64,000 nt of DNA from Clostridiales bacterium (GTDB taxonomy: Bacteria; Bacillota; Clostridia; Peptostreptococcales; Anaerovoracaceae), in NCBI GenBank assembly GCA_012841925.1, contig DUTT01000046.1, forward strand, positions 1 through 64,000, given 5' to 3'. Position 1 is the first letter of the stretch. Each line of letters begins with the position of its first letter. A program made the translations under genes and the position numbers. This document shows positions 28,666 to 37,913 of this stretch, piece after piece. The notes below the pieces were generated by a model. That model was given only the letters and a program-made list of their open reading frames with translations. It did no database searches and was not told where the DNA came from.

Positions 28666-28725
28666 GTACTTCTGCCCGTACTTCTGCTCGTACTTCTGCC
28701 CGTACCTGTGTCCGCACCTCTGCGG
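28666..28725 (-). repeat. Five tandem 12-base repeats in the SDR leader
   Basis: Units read on plus GTACTTCTGCCC, with the last two diverging. The block lies between the promoter at 28762-28790 and the ribosome site, so it is transcribed as untranslated leader. A GTG-started frame through it would give Arg-Ala-Glu-Val repeats, but the ribosome site supports the later ATG. Confidence 0.85.
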
Positions 28726-28761
28726 CTTAAAATCGTGTATACTGCCGATGTCTGCTCCATA

Positions 28762-28790
28762 ACAATACCATTGTTTCCCTCTCAATTCAA
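28762..28790 (-). promoter_or_regulatory. Promoter of the SDR/GcvP-like operon
   Basis: TTGAAT (28785-28790), 17-base spacer, TATTGT (28762-28767) on the minus strand. Transcription would start near 28755. Confidence 0.65.
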
Positions 28791-28813
28791 CACGCGGAAC
28801 TTTGCGATTTCGA

Positions 28814-28842
28814 TTGATTTTTGAGCCGATATCGTTTACACT
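28814..28842 (+). promoter_or_regulatory. Promoter of tRNA-Ser
   Basis: TTGATT (28814-28819), 17-base spacer, TACACT (28837-28842), placing the start about 30 bases before the tRNA. Divergent from the SDR operon promoter. Confidence 0.65.
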
Positions 28843-28880
28843 ACACATTGCGCAATCGGAGAACCGATCCGCGCCCAAAT

Positions 28881-28968
28881 GGAGGATTGACCGAGTGGCT
28901 AAGGAGCTCGCCTGGAAAGCGAGTACGGCTGAAAGGCCCCGCGGGTTCGAGTCCCGTGTCCTCCGCCA
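28881..28968 (+). tRNA. tRNA-Ser (GGA anticodon)
   Basis: 88-base tRNA with encoded CCA. Acceptor strands GGAGGAT / GTCCTCC pair, the anticodon loop CTGGAAA is closed by CTCGC/GCGAG and gives anticodon GGA, and a long variable arm (TACGGCTGAAAGGCCCC) is typical of serine tRNA. The T-arm is GCGGGTTCGAGTCCCGT. Reads UCC and UCU. Own promoter upstream and strong terminator downstream. Confidence 0.97.
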
Positions 28969-28970
28969 GA

Positions 28971-29010
28971 AAAAGACACAGCTCTCTGCCGTCGGCAGGC
29001 TGTGTCTTTT
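28971..29010 (+). terminator. Terminator of tRNA-Ser
   Basis: Stem AAAAGACACAGC / GCTGTGTCTTTT with an inner CTGCC/GGCAG stem, followed by TTATC; begins two bases after the tRNA. Confidence 0.92.
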
Positions 29011-29083
29011 TTATCTATCAAAAGCAGCAGATGTAACGGTTTTGAGTAAACAATGCAATTGGCCAGCGGAGTGGGAAAATTAT

Positions 29084-29379
29084 GGCTGCGTGTTCCTCAT
29101 TTGCAGATTGCAAGTGGCGGAAGGAACAATTGTGTTCCGCTTTTCTAAATCTGCGCCCGAATAAGGAACACATCCGGCGGATAGCAGGGCTGCGTGTTCC
29201 TCATTTGCAGATTGCAAGTGGCAGAAGGAACAATTGTGTTCCGTTTTAATAAATTTATGCCGAATAAGGAACACAGCTGGCGGATAGCAGGGCTGCGTGT
29301 TCCTCATTTGCAGATTGCAAGTGGCTGAAGGAACAATTTTGTTCCGCTTTTCTAAATCTGCGCCCGAATAAGGAACACG
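29084..29379. repeat. Three tandem copies of a ~104-base repeat
   Basis: Copies begin at 29084, 29188 and 29291 with GGCTGCGTGTTCCTCATTTG. The third ends before the spacer that links the others. Each copy contains GTGTTCC and GGAACAC in both orientations, so hairpins are likely. The copies differ by a few bases and by one base in length, which breaks any reading frame, so this is non-coding. Part of the 29013-29668 gap, which contains no gene. The rest of that gap holds the repeat at 29454-29526 and a small TCCGGAAA/TTTCCGGA hairpin near 29620-29640. Confidence 0.9.
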
Positions 29380-29453
29380 ATTGACCATCCGATTTGGAAG
29401 CGCACCTGTTTCCTGTCTACGCCGAAAAGCCTGCTACATATTGCACGCCGGCT

Positions 29454-29526
29454 GCACGCTGCGTGTCGGGTCGCAAGCTGTACGCCAGCTGCGCGCTGCG
29501 TGTCGGGCCGCAAGCTGTACGCCAGA
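29454..29526. repeat. Two copies of a ~37-base repeat
   Basis: GCACGCTGCGTGTCGGG ... CAAGCTGTACGCCAG at 29454-29490 and again at 29491-29526, with a third fragment (CGCACGCTGCACACC) after it. Non-coding, GC-rich, directly after the 104-base repeats. Confidence 0.8.
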
Positions 29527-29668
29527 CGCACGCTGCACACCTGATATAAGTATGCATGCGCCGGATTTGCGGTTATCTTCGTAGAATGGTATTATAACTG
29601 GAATACATTTTAACATAAGGTCCGGAAAACCTTTCCGGATCGGCTGGAAGAAAGGAAACCCGAAACGA

Positions 29669-30916
29669 ATGAATATCGCTGATCTTGCGCGGATTTTTCT
29701 TGTAAGCGCTGAAGGCTCATTTATACAGGTGACGGTGTTTGTCGGCATCGTCCTGCTTTTGTTCGGCTACATCGACTACCGGTATCAGGGAGCCTTTATC
29801 CGCGCCATCGAAAATGCGAAGGGCTACCAGCCCCTCATCGGTGCGCTGCTGGGCATCATCCCCGGATGCGGCGGGTCGATTCTCGTGATGCCGCTCTACG
29901 TTAAAAATACCGTATCGTTTGGCGCGGTCCTCGCAACGCTGATTGCAACCGCCGGCGATTCTGCGTTCGTCACCATGACGCAGGCGCCGGCTGACTTTGT
30001 GCGCATCACCATCCTCTGCCTCATCGCAGGAACCGTGTCGGGCACCATCTCCGACCGGACCGGCCTCAGCGACTGGGTCAAGGCCCGCTCGTCAAAGCGA
30101 GTCGTTCCAAACCTGGAAAAGAAGCACGCAGAAGCTGAACACCTGCTGGACGGAAAGAGCTGCGATGCCGAAGATTCGAGCCGGTCGTGCAACCTCGTCC
30201 ACATCGGTCACGAGGAAGGCGACGAAATCGACATGATCCTCCACCATCAAAAACCGCTGGACATGACGAGCCTCGGCTACCGGATAACGCACCACGCATA
30301 CGTCGTGTTCTGGGTCGTCCTCGCGGTGGGATTCGTGTTCGGAATTTTGGATCTGATGCAGGTGGATCTCAATTCCATCCCCCGCATTCCAAATGCCGGT
30401 TCGATCATCGGAGTCATCGGAACGGCTGTTACGATAATCTACATGATCGCATCCAAAAAATTTGTGCAGGCGACGAGCCACGAAGATATGGAGCACAAAT
30501 TCTTCTCTCTCAAGGAAACGTTCATCCACAATGCGGAAGAAACCGCCTTCGTAGGCCTGTGGGTGTTCGGTGCCTATTTTCTGTATGAACTGGTGGCTCA
30601 CCTCCTCGGAGGCGATCAGTTCATCGCTTCTCTTCTGACTGCCTCGGGACTCATGTCGGTATTTCTCGGTGTGCTGATCGGCATCATCCCCGGCTGCGGT
30701 CCTCAGGTCATCTTCGTGTCGCTGTACTTAAAGGGCATGTTCCCGTTTGCCGCGCTGCTGGCCAACGCCATTTCGCAGGACGGCGATGCGCTGTTCCCGC
30801 TGATCGCGCTCGACCGCAAGAGCGCATTCTGGGTGACCGTCATCAACGCGATCGTCGCGCTCATCATCGGTGTTGCCGCCTATTTTCTGACTGCACCCCG
30901 ATATTTCTCATTGTAG
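29669..30916 (+). CDS. Putative 10-TM heavy-metal/arsenic exporter (PF11449-type)
   Basis: 415-aa membrane protein made of two related halves, each with the motif GIIPGCG (residues about 62-68 and again near 335-341) followed by a polar membrane stretch, and a hydrophilic, His/Glu-rich central loop (HHQKPL, HIGHEEGDE) that could bind metal. This is the pattern of the putative 10-TM heavy-metal exporter family. The metal is unknown and no metal riboswitch is seen upstream. The ribosome site AGAAAGGAA is weakly spaced. It precedes the D-aminoacylase gene by 79 bases, but a functional link is not evident. Confidence 0.75.
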   Translation: MNIADLARIFLVSAEGSFIQVTVFVGIVLLLFGYIDYRYQGAFIRAIENAKGYQPLIGALLGIIPGCGGSILVMPLYVKNTVSFGAVLATLIATAGDSAFVTMTQAPADFVRITILCLIAGTVSGTISDRTGLSDWVKARSSKRVVPNLEKKHAEAEHLLDGKSCDAEDSSRSCNLVHIGHEEGDEIDMILHHQKPLDMTSLGYRITHHAYVVFWVVLAVGFVFGILDLMQVDLNSIPRIPNAGSIIGVIGTAVTIIYMIASKKFVQATSHEDMEHKFFSLKETFIHNAEETAFVGLWVFGAYFLYELVAHLLGGDQFIASLLTASGLMSVFLGVLIGIIPGCGPQVIFVSLYLKGMFPFAALLANAISQDGDALFPLIALDRKSAFWVTVINAIVALIIGVAAYFLTAPRYFSL

Positions 30917-30995
30917 GATACGGTGCACAGATGGCTGCAGACAGCCGCGCGCAAGTTATAGATGCAACATGGAAGGGATCAACCCTGGAGGGACC

Positions 30996-32555
30996 ATGTA
31001 CGATGTACTGATTCAAAACGTGCGAATCATCGACGGCACGGGCGCGCCGTGGCGACTCGGCGACGCGGGCATCCGGGACGGAACGATATGCCATGTCGGC
31101 TCTTTGCGCAAAGCCAACGCCAGAGAAATCGTCGACGGCGACGGGCTGTACCTGGCGCCGGGCTTTATCGACATCCACACGCACAGCGATGTGTCGCTGC
31201 CTTCGTATCCGCTTTCAGAAAGCCGCATTCTGCAAGGCATTACGACCGAAATCGGAGGCAACTGCGGCATGTCCGTCGCGCCGGTCAACAGGGAACGCCT
31301 CAAGTTGCTGAGCGATTACGTCGGATCGCTGGACTACAGCTGGTCGACTGCAGGCGACTATCTCCGCTATCTGGAGACGCTCGGCACGAGCACGAATTTC
31401 GGACTGCTCGCCGGTCACGGAACCATACGGCTGGCTGCGATGGGCTTCGACGACCGCAAGCCGACCGGGGCCGAACTCGCACACATGAAGTCCCTGCTCC
31501 GGGAGGCGCTCGACGACGGAGTGTTCGGCCTGTCGAGCGGGTTGATCTATCCGCCGGGCTGCTATTCCGGCGTCGACGAGATGACGGAGCTCGCAAAGGA
31601 GCTGAAGCCCTACGGTGCCTATTACGCAACGCACATGAGGAACGAAGCGACAAAGAATGTGGAGTCGCTGACCGAAGCGCTCAGCGTGTGCCGGAATGCG
31701 GGCGTGCCGCTCCAGGTGTCGCACCACAAGGTAGTCCGCAAGTCGCACTGGGGAATCGACTGCAAAAAGACGGTCTCGATGATCGAGCAGGCCAGACGCG
31801 AAGGGCTCGATGTAACCGTCGATCAGTATCCCTACCGGGCTTCATCGACGACGCTGGACAGCAACGTGCCCCAGTGGACGTTTGAAGGCGGCATGGAAGC
31901 GCTTCTCCAGCGTTTGCAGACAACCGATATCCGCGAGCGGCTAAAGAATGAGAGCAACGCATCCCACGAAGGGCGCTGGGGCGACATCTGCATCGCCTAT
32001 GTGCAGAGTGAAAAAAATCGATGGACTGTGGGTAAATCCATCGAAGAGATTGCGGCCATCCGGGGTGTCGATCCGGCTGACGCCTGCTTTGATTTAATCG
32101 TCGAAGAGCGCGGCCGCGTAACGGAAGTCAACTACGGCATGTGCGAAGAGGACATCGAATACATTATGTCTCAGCGCTTTACGATGATCGGCTCCGACGG
32201 AGAAGCCGCATCGCTGGATTATCCGGGGCAGCCTCACCCGCGCTGGTTCGGAACGTTTCCAAGGGTCATCGCGCACTACAGCCGGGACCGGGGACTGTTT
32301 CCGGTGGAGACAGCTGTCCACAAGATGACCGGCCTGCCGGCCGCGCGGCTCGGATTGCAGGACCGGGGTCTGATCCGGGAAGGCATGAAAGCCGATCTCG
32401 TGCTGTTCGACTACGACCGCATCCGCGACGTTCCCGACTATGCCGGTCCGAAGGCTGCCTGCGAAGGAATCCATCGCGTGTACGTCAACGGCGTGCTGAC
32501 GGCGCTTGACGGCGCGCACACCGGTGCAAGAACCGGAAGCATCCTGCGCAAGTAG
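30996..32555 (+). CDS. N-acyl-D-amino-acid deacylase / D-aminoacylase family
   Basis: 519-aa amidohydrolase-superfamily enzyme that removes acyl groups from D-amino acids or similar amides. The metal site HTHSD lies near residue 60, followed by the family cysteine in GGNCGMS, HMRNE, QVSHHK with histidines, and the catalytic Asp in IGSDGEA. A beta-sandwich is formed by both ends (N-terminal VRIIDGTG and C-terminal GMKADLVLFD). Start 30996 follows GGAGGGACC. The acyl-amino-acid substrate cannot be told from sequence; dihydroorotase-like activity is less likely. Confidence 0.88.
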   Translation: MYDVLIQNVRIIDGTGAPWRLGDAGIRDGTICHVGSLRKANAREIVDGDGLYLAPGFIDIHTHSDVSLPSYPLSESRILQGITTEIGGNCGMSVAPVNRERLKLLSDYVGSLDYSWSTAGDYLRYLETLGTSTNFGLLAGHGTIRLAAMGFDDRKPTGAELAHMKSLLREALDDGVFGLSSGLIYPPGCYSGVDEMTELAKELKPYGAYYATHMRNEATKNVESLTEALSVCRNAGVPLQVSHHKVVRKSHWGIDCKKTVSMIEQARREGLDVTVDQYPYRASSTTLDSNVPQWTFEGGMEALLQRLQTTDIRERLKNESNASHEGRWGDICIAYVQSEKNRWTVGKSIEEIAAIRGVDPADACFDLIVEERGRVTEVNYGMCEEDIEYIMSQRFTMIGSDGEAASLDYPGQPHPRWFGTFPRVIAHYSRDRGLFPVETAVHKMTGLPAARLGLQDRGLIREGMKADLVLFDYDRIRDVPDYAGPKAACEGIHRVYVNGVLTALDGAHTGARTGSILRK

Positions 32556-32556
32556 C

Positions 32557-33123
32557 TTACTTCGCCGCGCTGTCCGACCGGATGCTCTGTACAAGCGCTT
32601 TCACCTGCGCCTCGATGTGCCTACGGGTCCGCTCGTCCGTGAGTTTGCCGTTTTCGTCAAACATTTCGTGGGCTCTCCCGATCATCACTTCGGGCCGGTT
32701 CAAGACACACAGGTTGAGAACGATACACACCTGACGCAGGTGGTACTGCGCTCTGGCGCCTCCGAACAGCCCCGGAGAGGCGCTCATGATTGCAGCGTGC
32801 TTGCCATCGAGCGGGAGCAACTCGCCGCGCGAGACCCAGTCGAGTGCATTCTTTAACACGGGAGGGATCGAGTAGTTATACTCCGGTGTGGCGATGAGGA
32901 GGCCGTCCGCTTGTTCGAGCTCGCTTTTAAATGCGACAACCGATGCGGGGATGGCGATCGCCTCCTCGTCTTCGTTTAAGAATGGAAGCTCCGACACGTC
33001 CAGAATTTTGAGAACGGAGCCTTCGGGCATGCATTCAGCAGCTGCACGCAGCGCAGCGCGGTTGTACGAACCCTTTCGAAGACTGCCTGTAATGCCGGCG
33101 ATCGTGATGGCTGATTTTTCCAT
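32557..33123 (-). CDS. NAD(P)H-dependent FMN reductase
   Basis: 188-aa flavodoxin-fold reductase. The phosphate loop GSLRKGSYNRA near residues 10-20 and the flavin-side motif PEYNYSIPPVLKNALDW are diagnostic. Such enzymes reduce FMN, azo dyes, quinones or chromate. ATG 33123 follows GGAGGTACCC. Convergent with the D-aminoacylase gene, with only one base between stops, and divergent from the split permease. Confidence 0.9.
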   Translation of the reverse strand: MEKSAITIAGITGSLRKGSYNRAALRAAAECMPEGSVLKILDVSELPFLNEDEEAIAIPASVVAFKSELEQADGLLIATPEYNYSIPPVLKNALDWVSRGELLPLDGKHAAIMSASPGLFGGARAQYHLRQVCIVLNLCVLNRPEVMIGRAHEMFDENGKLTDERTRRHIEAQVKALVQSIRSDSAAK

Positions 33124-33276
33124 GGGTACCTCCTCGCGCACCGCCTGAGTGCCGGGGATGCGCCATTCGTGGGATTGCTCTAAAAGCGATATAGAATCAT
33201 CGCATTGTATCAATCGTGATGATCGCATTATATATTATATTTTACAGTTTGCAACTTGCAGCACAGGAGGTTGTAC

Positions 33277-33759
33277 ATGGATGCATTCACCATCGGACTC
33301 TGGTCCGGTTCTCTGCTTCTGATGGCCGCGGCATTTATAAAGAGCAGACCAAAGACATTTGCGGCAATGAAGAAGTCTAAAAAGATCATGGGCAACATGC
33401 TCGGAGACTTCATCGCCATCATCTTTATGATCGGGCTGATTCTGACGCGCGTGCCGCCCGAGGCGATTCGAACCTTCCTGGGCTCGTCGAACACGGAGAT
33501 CGCCACCGTAGCGGCGGCTCTTGCGGGGAGCGTGACCCTCATCCCCGGCTTTCTGGCCTTCCCGCTGGTGGGGTCGCTTGTGAATGCCGGAGCGAGCATC
33601 GTTCCGGCGGTGGCGTTTCTGACGACGCTCACCATGGTCGGCATCATCACCTATCCGCTCGAAAGCAGCGAGTTCGGTGCGCGATTTGCGATTCTGCGCA
33701 ATGCGCTGGGCTTCGTCTTTGCGATTGCGATCGCACTGGCCATGGGGGTGATCTTATGA
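33277..33759 (+). CDS. Permease, first half (PF03773-type)
   Basis: 160-aa membrane protein with about four hydrophobic segments and the sequence GFLAFPLVGSLVNAGAS, matching the N-terminal half of the YraQ/ArsP_1 permease family, which is normally about 320 aa in one chain. Start 33277 after AGGAGGTTGTAC. The stop overlaps the next gene's start (ATGA), so both halves are made together. The exported substrate is unknown (some relatives handle organoarsenicals). Confidence 0.75.
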   Translation: MDAFTIGLWSGSLLLMAAAFIKSRPKTFAAMKKSKKIMGNMLGDFIAIIFMIGLILTRVPPEAIRTFLGSSNTEIATVAAALAGSVTLIPGFLAFPLVGSLVNAGASIVPAVAFLTTLTMVGIITYPLESSEFGARFAILRNALGFVFAIAIALAMGVIL

Positions 33760-34331
33760 AACTGCTCGACACAATGAAACGCAATAAGCTGCCGTCCGCC
33801 GTTGCGCTCGCCTACGTGCTCCTCTTCGCATTCAAAACGGACACCGCATTCGCAGCCGTCAAAAACAGCGCCTTTTACTTAAAGGAAATGATGATCATCC
33901 TGCCGGTCATCTACATGCTCACCACCGTCATCGACGTGCTCGTACCCAGAGAGGCGGTCATTAAAAACTTCGGAGAAAATTCCGGCATGAAAGGCAATGT
34001 GCTGGCACTGGCGCTGGGGAGCGTGTCGGCCGGGCCCGTGTACGCGGCGTTTCCCATCGCGAAGATGCTTCTGCAGCGGGGAGCCAGCATCTCGAACATC
34101 GTGATCCTGCTCGGCGCGTGGGCCGTCATCAAGATCCCCATGCTCGCAAACGAAGCGCGGTTTCTCGGACCCAAATTCATGGTTGCCCGCTGGGTGCTGA
34201 CCGTGATTTCCATCTTTATTATGGGTCAGATCGTGCAGGTTTTCGTCAAGAGAGACGACATGCCGCTGCCGGAGCCGGACGCAGAAGGAACGCGTACCGG
34301 TGAAGGGAAAAAGAATCAGCCGGCCCGATGA
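33756..34331 (+). CDS. Permease, second half (PF03773-type)
   Basis: 191-aa membrane protein with a conserved SVSAGPVYAAFPIA stretch and GAWAVIKIPM, mirroring the first half (inverted-repeat permease design). Ends in a hydrophilic tail of about 25 residues. Translationally coupled to the preceding gene by a 4-base overlap. The two should assemble into one transporter. Splitting of this permease is regular in Clostridia rather than a frameshift, since both halves have proper starts. Confidence 0.75.
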   Translation: MKLLDTMKRNKLPSAVALAYVLLFAFKTDTAFAAVKNSAFYLKEMMIILPVIYMLTTVIDVLVPREAVIKNFGENSGMKGNVLALALGSVSAGPVYAAFPIAKMLLQRGASISNIVILLGAWAVIKIPMLANEARFLGPKFMVARWVLTVISIFIMGQIVQVFVKRDDMPLPEPDAEGTRTGEGKKNQPAR

Positions 34332-34387
34332 ATGCAAACTGATCTTGTTGTAAATACAACAGACTTTCGCCGCCCTTCCGCTTATCG

Positions 34388-34445
34388 TATAATGTGCGAA
34401 CGAAGGGCGGTTTGTGTTGGTTCGACACGGCTCTTCTGTTATACT
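34388..34445 (+). promoter_or_regulatory. Promoter region of rubredoxin-hcp
   Basis: One good promoter: TTGGTT (34417-34422), 17-base spacer, TATACT (34440-34445). A second -10-like TATAAT lies at 34388-34393. Leader of about 70 bases to the rubredoxin start. Confidence 0.6.
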
Positions 34446-34520
34446 TTACAAAAAGGTTGGAACTCGTCGCAGCCGGAATACCGGTCAGCGAAAGCTATTT
34501 ACTACAAAGGAGGAATACTC

Positions 34521-34685
34521 ATGAAAAAGTATCAATGCATCCCCTGCGGCTACATCTACGATCCTGCCGAAGGTGACGAAGACGGCGGCATCGCCCCCGG
34601 AACGGCGTTTGAAGACATTCCCGACGACTGGCAGTGTCCGGTCTGCTCCGCCAGCAAGGAAGATTTCGAGCCGCTGGACGAATAG
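34521..34685 (+). CDS. Rubredoxin
   Basis: 54-aa iron protein with the two CxxCG-type iron sites CIPCGY and CPVCSA, the standard one-iron redox protein of anaerobes. Start 34521 is set by AAAGGAGGAATACTC. It is 27 bases before hcp and probably supplies electrons to Hcp or to oxygen/NO-detoxifying proteins. Confidence 0.97.
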   Translation: MKKYQCIPCGYIYDPAEGDEDGGIAPGTAFEDIPDDWQCPVCSASKEDFEPLDE

Positions 34686-34712
34686 TCGCAAGTCAAGAAA
34701 GGAATTCAAGTT

Positions 34713-36344
34713 ATGAGTATGTTTTGTTATCAGTGTCAGGAGACAGCCCGCGGGACCGGTTGCGATGTCCGGGGTGTGTGCGGAAAGACCGAAGAGGTCG
34801 CCAAGCTTCAGGACCTTCTGATTTATACGACAAAGGGCATTTCGAACATCGTCGTCGATAAGGGCATCGACGTGTCGGAACGTACCGAGTTGAATTACGA
34901 AGTTCTGAGCAGCCTGTTTATGACGATCACAAACGCCAACTTCGACGATGGGTCGCTGGAAAAACAGATCCTCAAGATGATTGCGCTGCGCGATGATCTC
35001 AGAAAAGAAGTGTCGGCAGACGGGCTTCACGATGCGGCGACATTCACCGTGTCGGACCGGGCGTCCATGCTGGAAAAAGCAGCGGGCATCGGTGTTCTTT
35101 CCACGGAGAACGAAGATGTGCGCTCCCTGCGCGAAATGGTCATCTACGGCCTCAAGGGCATGGCGGCCTACACGGAGCATGCGAACAATGCAGGCAAAGA
35201 AAACACCGAAATCAATGAATTTGTATACGAAGCGCTCGCTGCGACGCTCGACGACAGCCTCGATGCGGATGCGCTCACTGCGCTCGTGCTCAAGACCGGC
35301 GAATACGGAGTCAAAGCCATGGCGCTTTTGGACGAAGCGAATACATCGACCTATGGTCACCCGATCATCACCGAAGTCAACATCGGTGTGCGCGGCAATC
35401 CGGCCATCCTGATCTCCGGTCACGACCTCGTCGATCTGGAGTCGCTGCTGGAGCAGACAAAAGGCACCGGCGTCGACGTGTACACGCACGGTGAAATGCT
35501 GCCGGCGCACTACTATCCGGCCTTCCGCAAATACGACCATTTCGTCGGCAACTACGGAAATGCCTGGTGGAAGCAGGTCGGCGAATTCGAATCGTTCCAC
35601 GGACCGATTCTGTTTACGACGAACTGCATCGTGCCGCCGAGAAGCGATAAAGTGCGCGACCGCATCTTTACGACCGGTTCGACCGGCTATCCCGGATGCA
35701 CGCACATCGTCGCAGGGCCGGACGGCAAGAAGGACTTTACGGAAATCATCGAGCTGGCAAAGACCCTGCCGGCTCCCGAAGAAATCGAAACGGGAAGCAT
35801 CGTAGGCGGATTTGCCCACAACCAGGTGCTGGAGCTTGCAGACCAGGTCGTCGAAGCGGTCAAGAGCGGCGCCATCAAGAAGTTCTTCGTGATGGCCGGC
35901 TGCGACGGCCGCATGAAGTCCAGAGACTACTACACGGAATTTGCCGAAAAGCTGCCCGAAGACACGGTCATCCTGACGGCAGGCTGCGCCAAGTACCGCT
36001 ATAACAAGCTGAATCTCGGCGATATCGGCGGCATCCCCAGGGTGCTCGACGCCGGTCAGTGCAACGACTCCTACTCGCTGGCGCTCATCGCCATGAAGCT
36101 GCAGGAAGTCTTCGGACTCGAGGATATCAACGATCTGCCCATCGCATTTAACATCGCGTGGTACGAGCAGAAAGCCGTCATCGTGCTTCTGGCACTTCTG
36201 TACCTGGGCGTCAAGAACATCCACCTCGGACCGACGCTCCCCGGATTCCTGTCACCCAACATCGCCAAGGTGCTCGTGGAGAACTTCGGCATCGCAGGCA
36301 TCGGCGAAGTCGATGCGGACATCGAACTGTTTATGGGTGCATAG
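34713..36344 (+). CDS. hcp: Hybrid cluster protein (hydroxylamine reductase)
   Basis: 543-aa Fe-S protein. N-terminal cysteines [15 protein letters not shown] and GVCGK bind the [4Fe-4S] cluster in the short-spaced, anaerobe form. The hybrid-cluster ligands include the His/Glu/Cys set ([28 protein letters not shown]). It reduces hydroxylamine or NO and protects against nitrosative stress. Co-transcribed with rubredoxin. Ends before a strong hairpin. Confidence 0.97.
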   Translation: MSMFCYQCQETARGTGCDVRGVCGKTEEVAKLQDLLIYTTKGISNIVVDKGIDVSERTELNYEVLSSLFMTITNANFDDGSLEKQILKMIALRDDLRKEVSADGLHDAATFTVSDRASMLEKAAGIGVLSTENEDVRSLREMVIYGLKGMAAYTEHANNAGKENTEINEFVYEALAATLDDSLDADALTALVLKTGEYGVKAMALLDEANTSTYGHPIITEVNIGVRGNPAILISGHDLVDLESLLEQTKGTGVDVYTHGEMLPAHYYPAFRKYDHFVGNYGNAWWKQVGEFESFHGPILFTTNCIVPPRSDKVRDRIFTTGSTGYPGCTHIVAGPDGKKDFTEIIELAKTLPAPEEIETGSIVGGFAHNQVLELADQVVEAVKSGAIKKFFVMAGCDGRMKSRDYYTEFAEKLPEDTVILTAGCAKYRYNKLNLGDIGGIPRVLDAGQCNDSYSLALIAMKLQEVFGLEDINDLPIAFNIAWYEQKAVIVLLALLYLGVKNIHLGPTLPGFLSPNIAKVLVENFGIAGIGEVDADIELFMGA

Positions 36345-36421
36345 TCAGGCTGACTGTGTCTTCATAATACAGTGCGCAGAGCCTTCAGGCGAAACGCGAC
36401 GAAATGCAAAATAAAAAAACA

Positions 36422-36450
36422 GACCCGCTTACTGTCTTAGTATGCGGGTC
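36422..36450. terminator. Bidirectional terminator between hcp and peptidase C26 gene
   Basis: Stem GACCCGC/GCGGGTC extended by TTA/TAT, followed by CTTCTTTATT on plus and by TGTTTTTTTATT on minus. Confidence 0.9.
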
Positions 36451-36507
36451 CTTCTTTATTAGATAATCTTTTTCGGCGCGCGTCTCGTTCGCCAGGCCTG
36501 CCTTTGT

Positions 36508-37221
36508 CTAGGGCATGCACGCTTTGATAAAGTGGTCGAACAGCGTTCGCGATACTTCGCACTGCGGGTACAGCTCTTCCGGATGCCACTGCACGAGGCA
36601 CATGTACGGATAGTCCGGCATATAGGCCGCTTCGACGAGGCCGTCTTCGGCGTGCGCCGTTGCAACGAGCTTGTCGGACAGGTCCTTGATCCCTTGATGG
36701 TGGAATGAGTTGACCATGAGCTCGTCGGTGCCTGCGATATTTGCAAGCGGAGAGCCTTCTACAAGCTTAACTTTGTGCGTCGGCTTCAGAGCGATGTCCT
36801 TCTGTCTGTGTTCGATGCCGTCGGGGATTTTAAACTCAGTCGGCAGGTCCTGATACAGCGTGCCTCCCAGGAAGCAGTTGATGATCTGCAGCCCTCTGCA
36901 CATGCCGAATATGGGCTTCTTTGATTCGAGCATCGGCTGAAAAAATGCGCGCTCCGTCATATCGCGCAGCGGGGCGAGGTTCTCGAGCTTGTACCACGGG
37001 TCTTCGCCGTACAGCGCCGGATCGACGTCGTGGCCGCCGCAGAAAATAAATCCGTCGCACGTGTCGACGAGCTGCCGGATGATCTCCGGATCCGAAGTAT
37101 AGGGGAACATCACGGGGATGCCGCCGGCCTTGATCACAGCGTTCGTATATGCCCACTCCAAATCGTACTGCATATTCTGCGTACTGTATCCCGGGGTAAT
37201 CCCGATCAGGGGTTTCTTCAT
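36508..37221 (-). CDS. Class I glutamine amidotransferase-like peptidase C26
   Basis: 237-aa hydrolase of the gamma-glutamyl-GABA hydrolase (PuuD-like) group. The nucleophile cysteine is in FGMCRGLQ, the oxyanion region in CGGHDVDPALYGE, and the His-Glu pair in VQWHPEE. It cleaves gamma-glutamyl amides in polyamine or related catabolism. Start 37221 (MKKPLIG) after GAGGAAACGAAC. The upstream extension to 37320 is not used. No other polyamine genes are nearby. Confidence 0.9.
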   Translation of the reverse strand: MKKPLIGITPGYSTQNMQYDLEWAYTNAVIKAGGIPVMFPYTSDPEIIRQLVDTCDGFIFCGGHDVDPALYGEDPWYKLENLAPLRDMTERAFFQPMLESKKPIFGMCRGLQIINCFLGGTLYQDLPTEFKIPDGIEHRQKDIALKPTHKVKLVEGSPLANIAGTDELMVNSFHHQGIKDLSDKLVATAHAEDGLVEAAYMPDYPYMCLVQWHPEELYPQCEVSRTLFDHFIKACMP

Positions 37222-37369
37222 GTTCGTTTCCTCACTTTCCTTTCTGGTGTTCGATTGGTCAGATAATCGGAAGCGGACCGGCCCGAATTGCGACCGTGCC
37301 GGAATCCCTTCCCTTTTCATGAGTTCTGTTCTAGTTTATCACATAAGTCACAAAAGGACAAAGAGTTCG

Positions 37370-37807
37370 CTACAACAGTTCTTCGATCCGGCTGTCCCCG
37401 ACGATCCGGATACCGTTTTCGAGGAGCAGTTTTGCGCAGATGCCGTCGCCTTCGACCATGCCGTCTGTAAACGTTCCGTCGTGTATCCAGCCGTGCCCGC
37501 ACGAAGGGCTGCGTTCCTGAAACACCGCAAGCTTAATCGACAGGCCTTTTGCAATATCCAGCACGCGCTGCGCTCCTTCTTCGTACTCGTATGTAACGTC
37601 GCGACCTTCTTTGTCGATCACCCGCTTGCCGACGATTTCTGCCGGCGGTCTTGGAACGGCGAGCCCTCCGAGCATTTCGGGGCACACGGCGATTAACTCG
37701 TACTTCTCTTCGAGCGCCTCGACAAAGGGATGCACCTCCTGCGCGCCGTTGTAGCGGGCCGGCAGTCCCAGCAGGCAGCTGCTGATCAGAATTTTCGGTT
37801 TTCTCAT
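37370..37807 (-). CDS. DUF523 (TudS-like) protein
   Basis: 145-aa protein with three conserved cysteine sites, SSCLLG (residues about 9-14), VCPE and SPSCG, that in the TudS thiouracil desulfurase hold a [4Fe-4S] cluster removing sulfur from thiolated bases. Whether this protein desulfurates thiouracil is unknown. Normal length for the stand-alone DUF523 form. Divergent from the acetamidase gene. Confidence 0.85.
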   Translation of the reverse strand: MRKPKILISSCLLGLPARYNGAQEVHPFVEALEEKYELIAVCPEMLGGLAVPRPPAEIVGKRVIDKEGRDVTYEYEEGAQRVLDIAKGLSIKLAVFQERSPSCGHGWIHDGTFTDGMVEGDGICAKLLLENGIRIVGDSRIEELL

Positions 37808-37913
37808 CGCTTATTCTCCTTCAAATCCGTCCTCGTTTCGAGACAGAGATATTTCCATACAAACAACAGAACCATTTTAGCATAACCGGCGGCTGGGTCC
37901 AGGTCTTTTGTGA

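Noticed and set aside
29080..29388. 102-codon minus-strand frame through the 104-base repeats
   Set aside because: The frame shifts between repeat copies, so the encoded sequence is not itself repeated in phase; more likely a non-coding repeat.
29560..29668. Manganese (yybP-ykoY) riboswitch before the 10-TM exporter
   Set aside because: Consensus elements not found; only a short palindrome is present.
33277..34331. Frameshifted single permease gene
   Set aside because: Both halves have their own proper start, a 4-base overlap and family-typical lengths, so this is a natural split.
34485..36224. 579-codon minus-strand frame opposite hcp
   Set aside because: hcp is unambiguous; the antisense frame also covers rubredoxin and has no motif.
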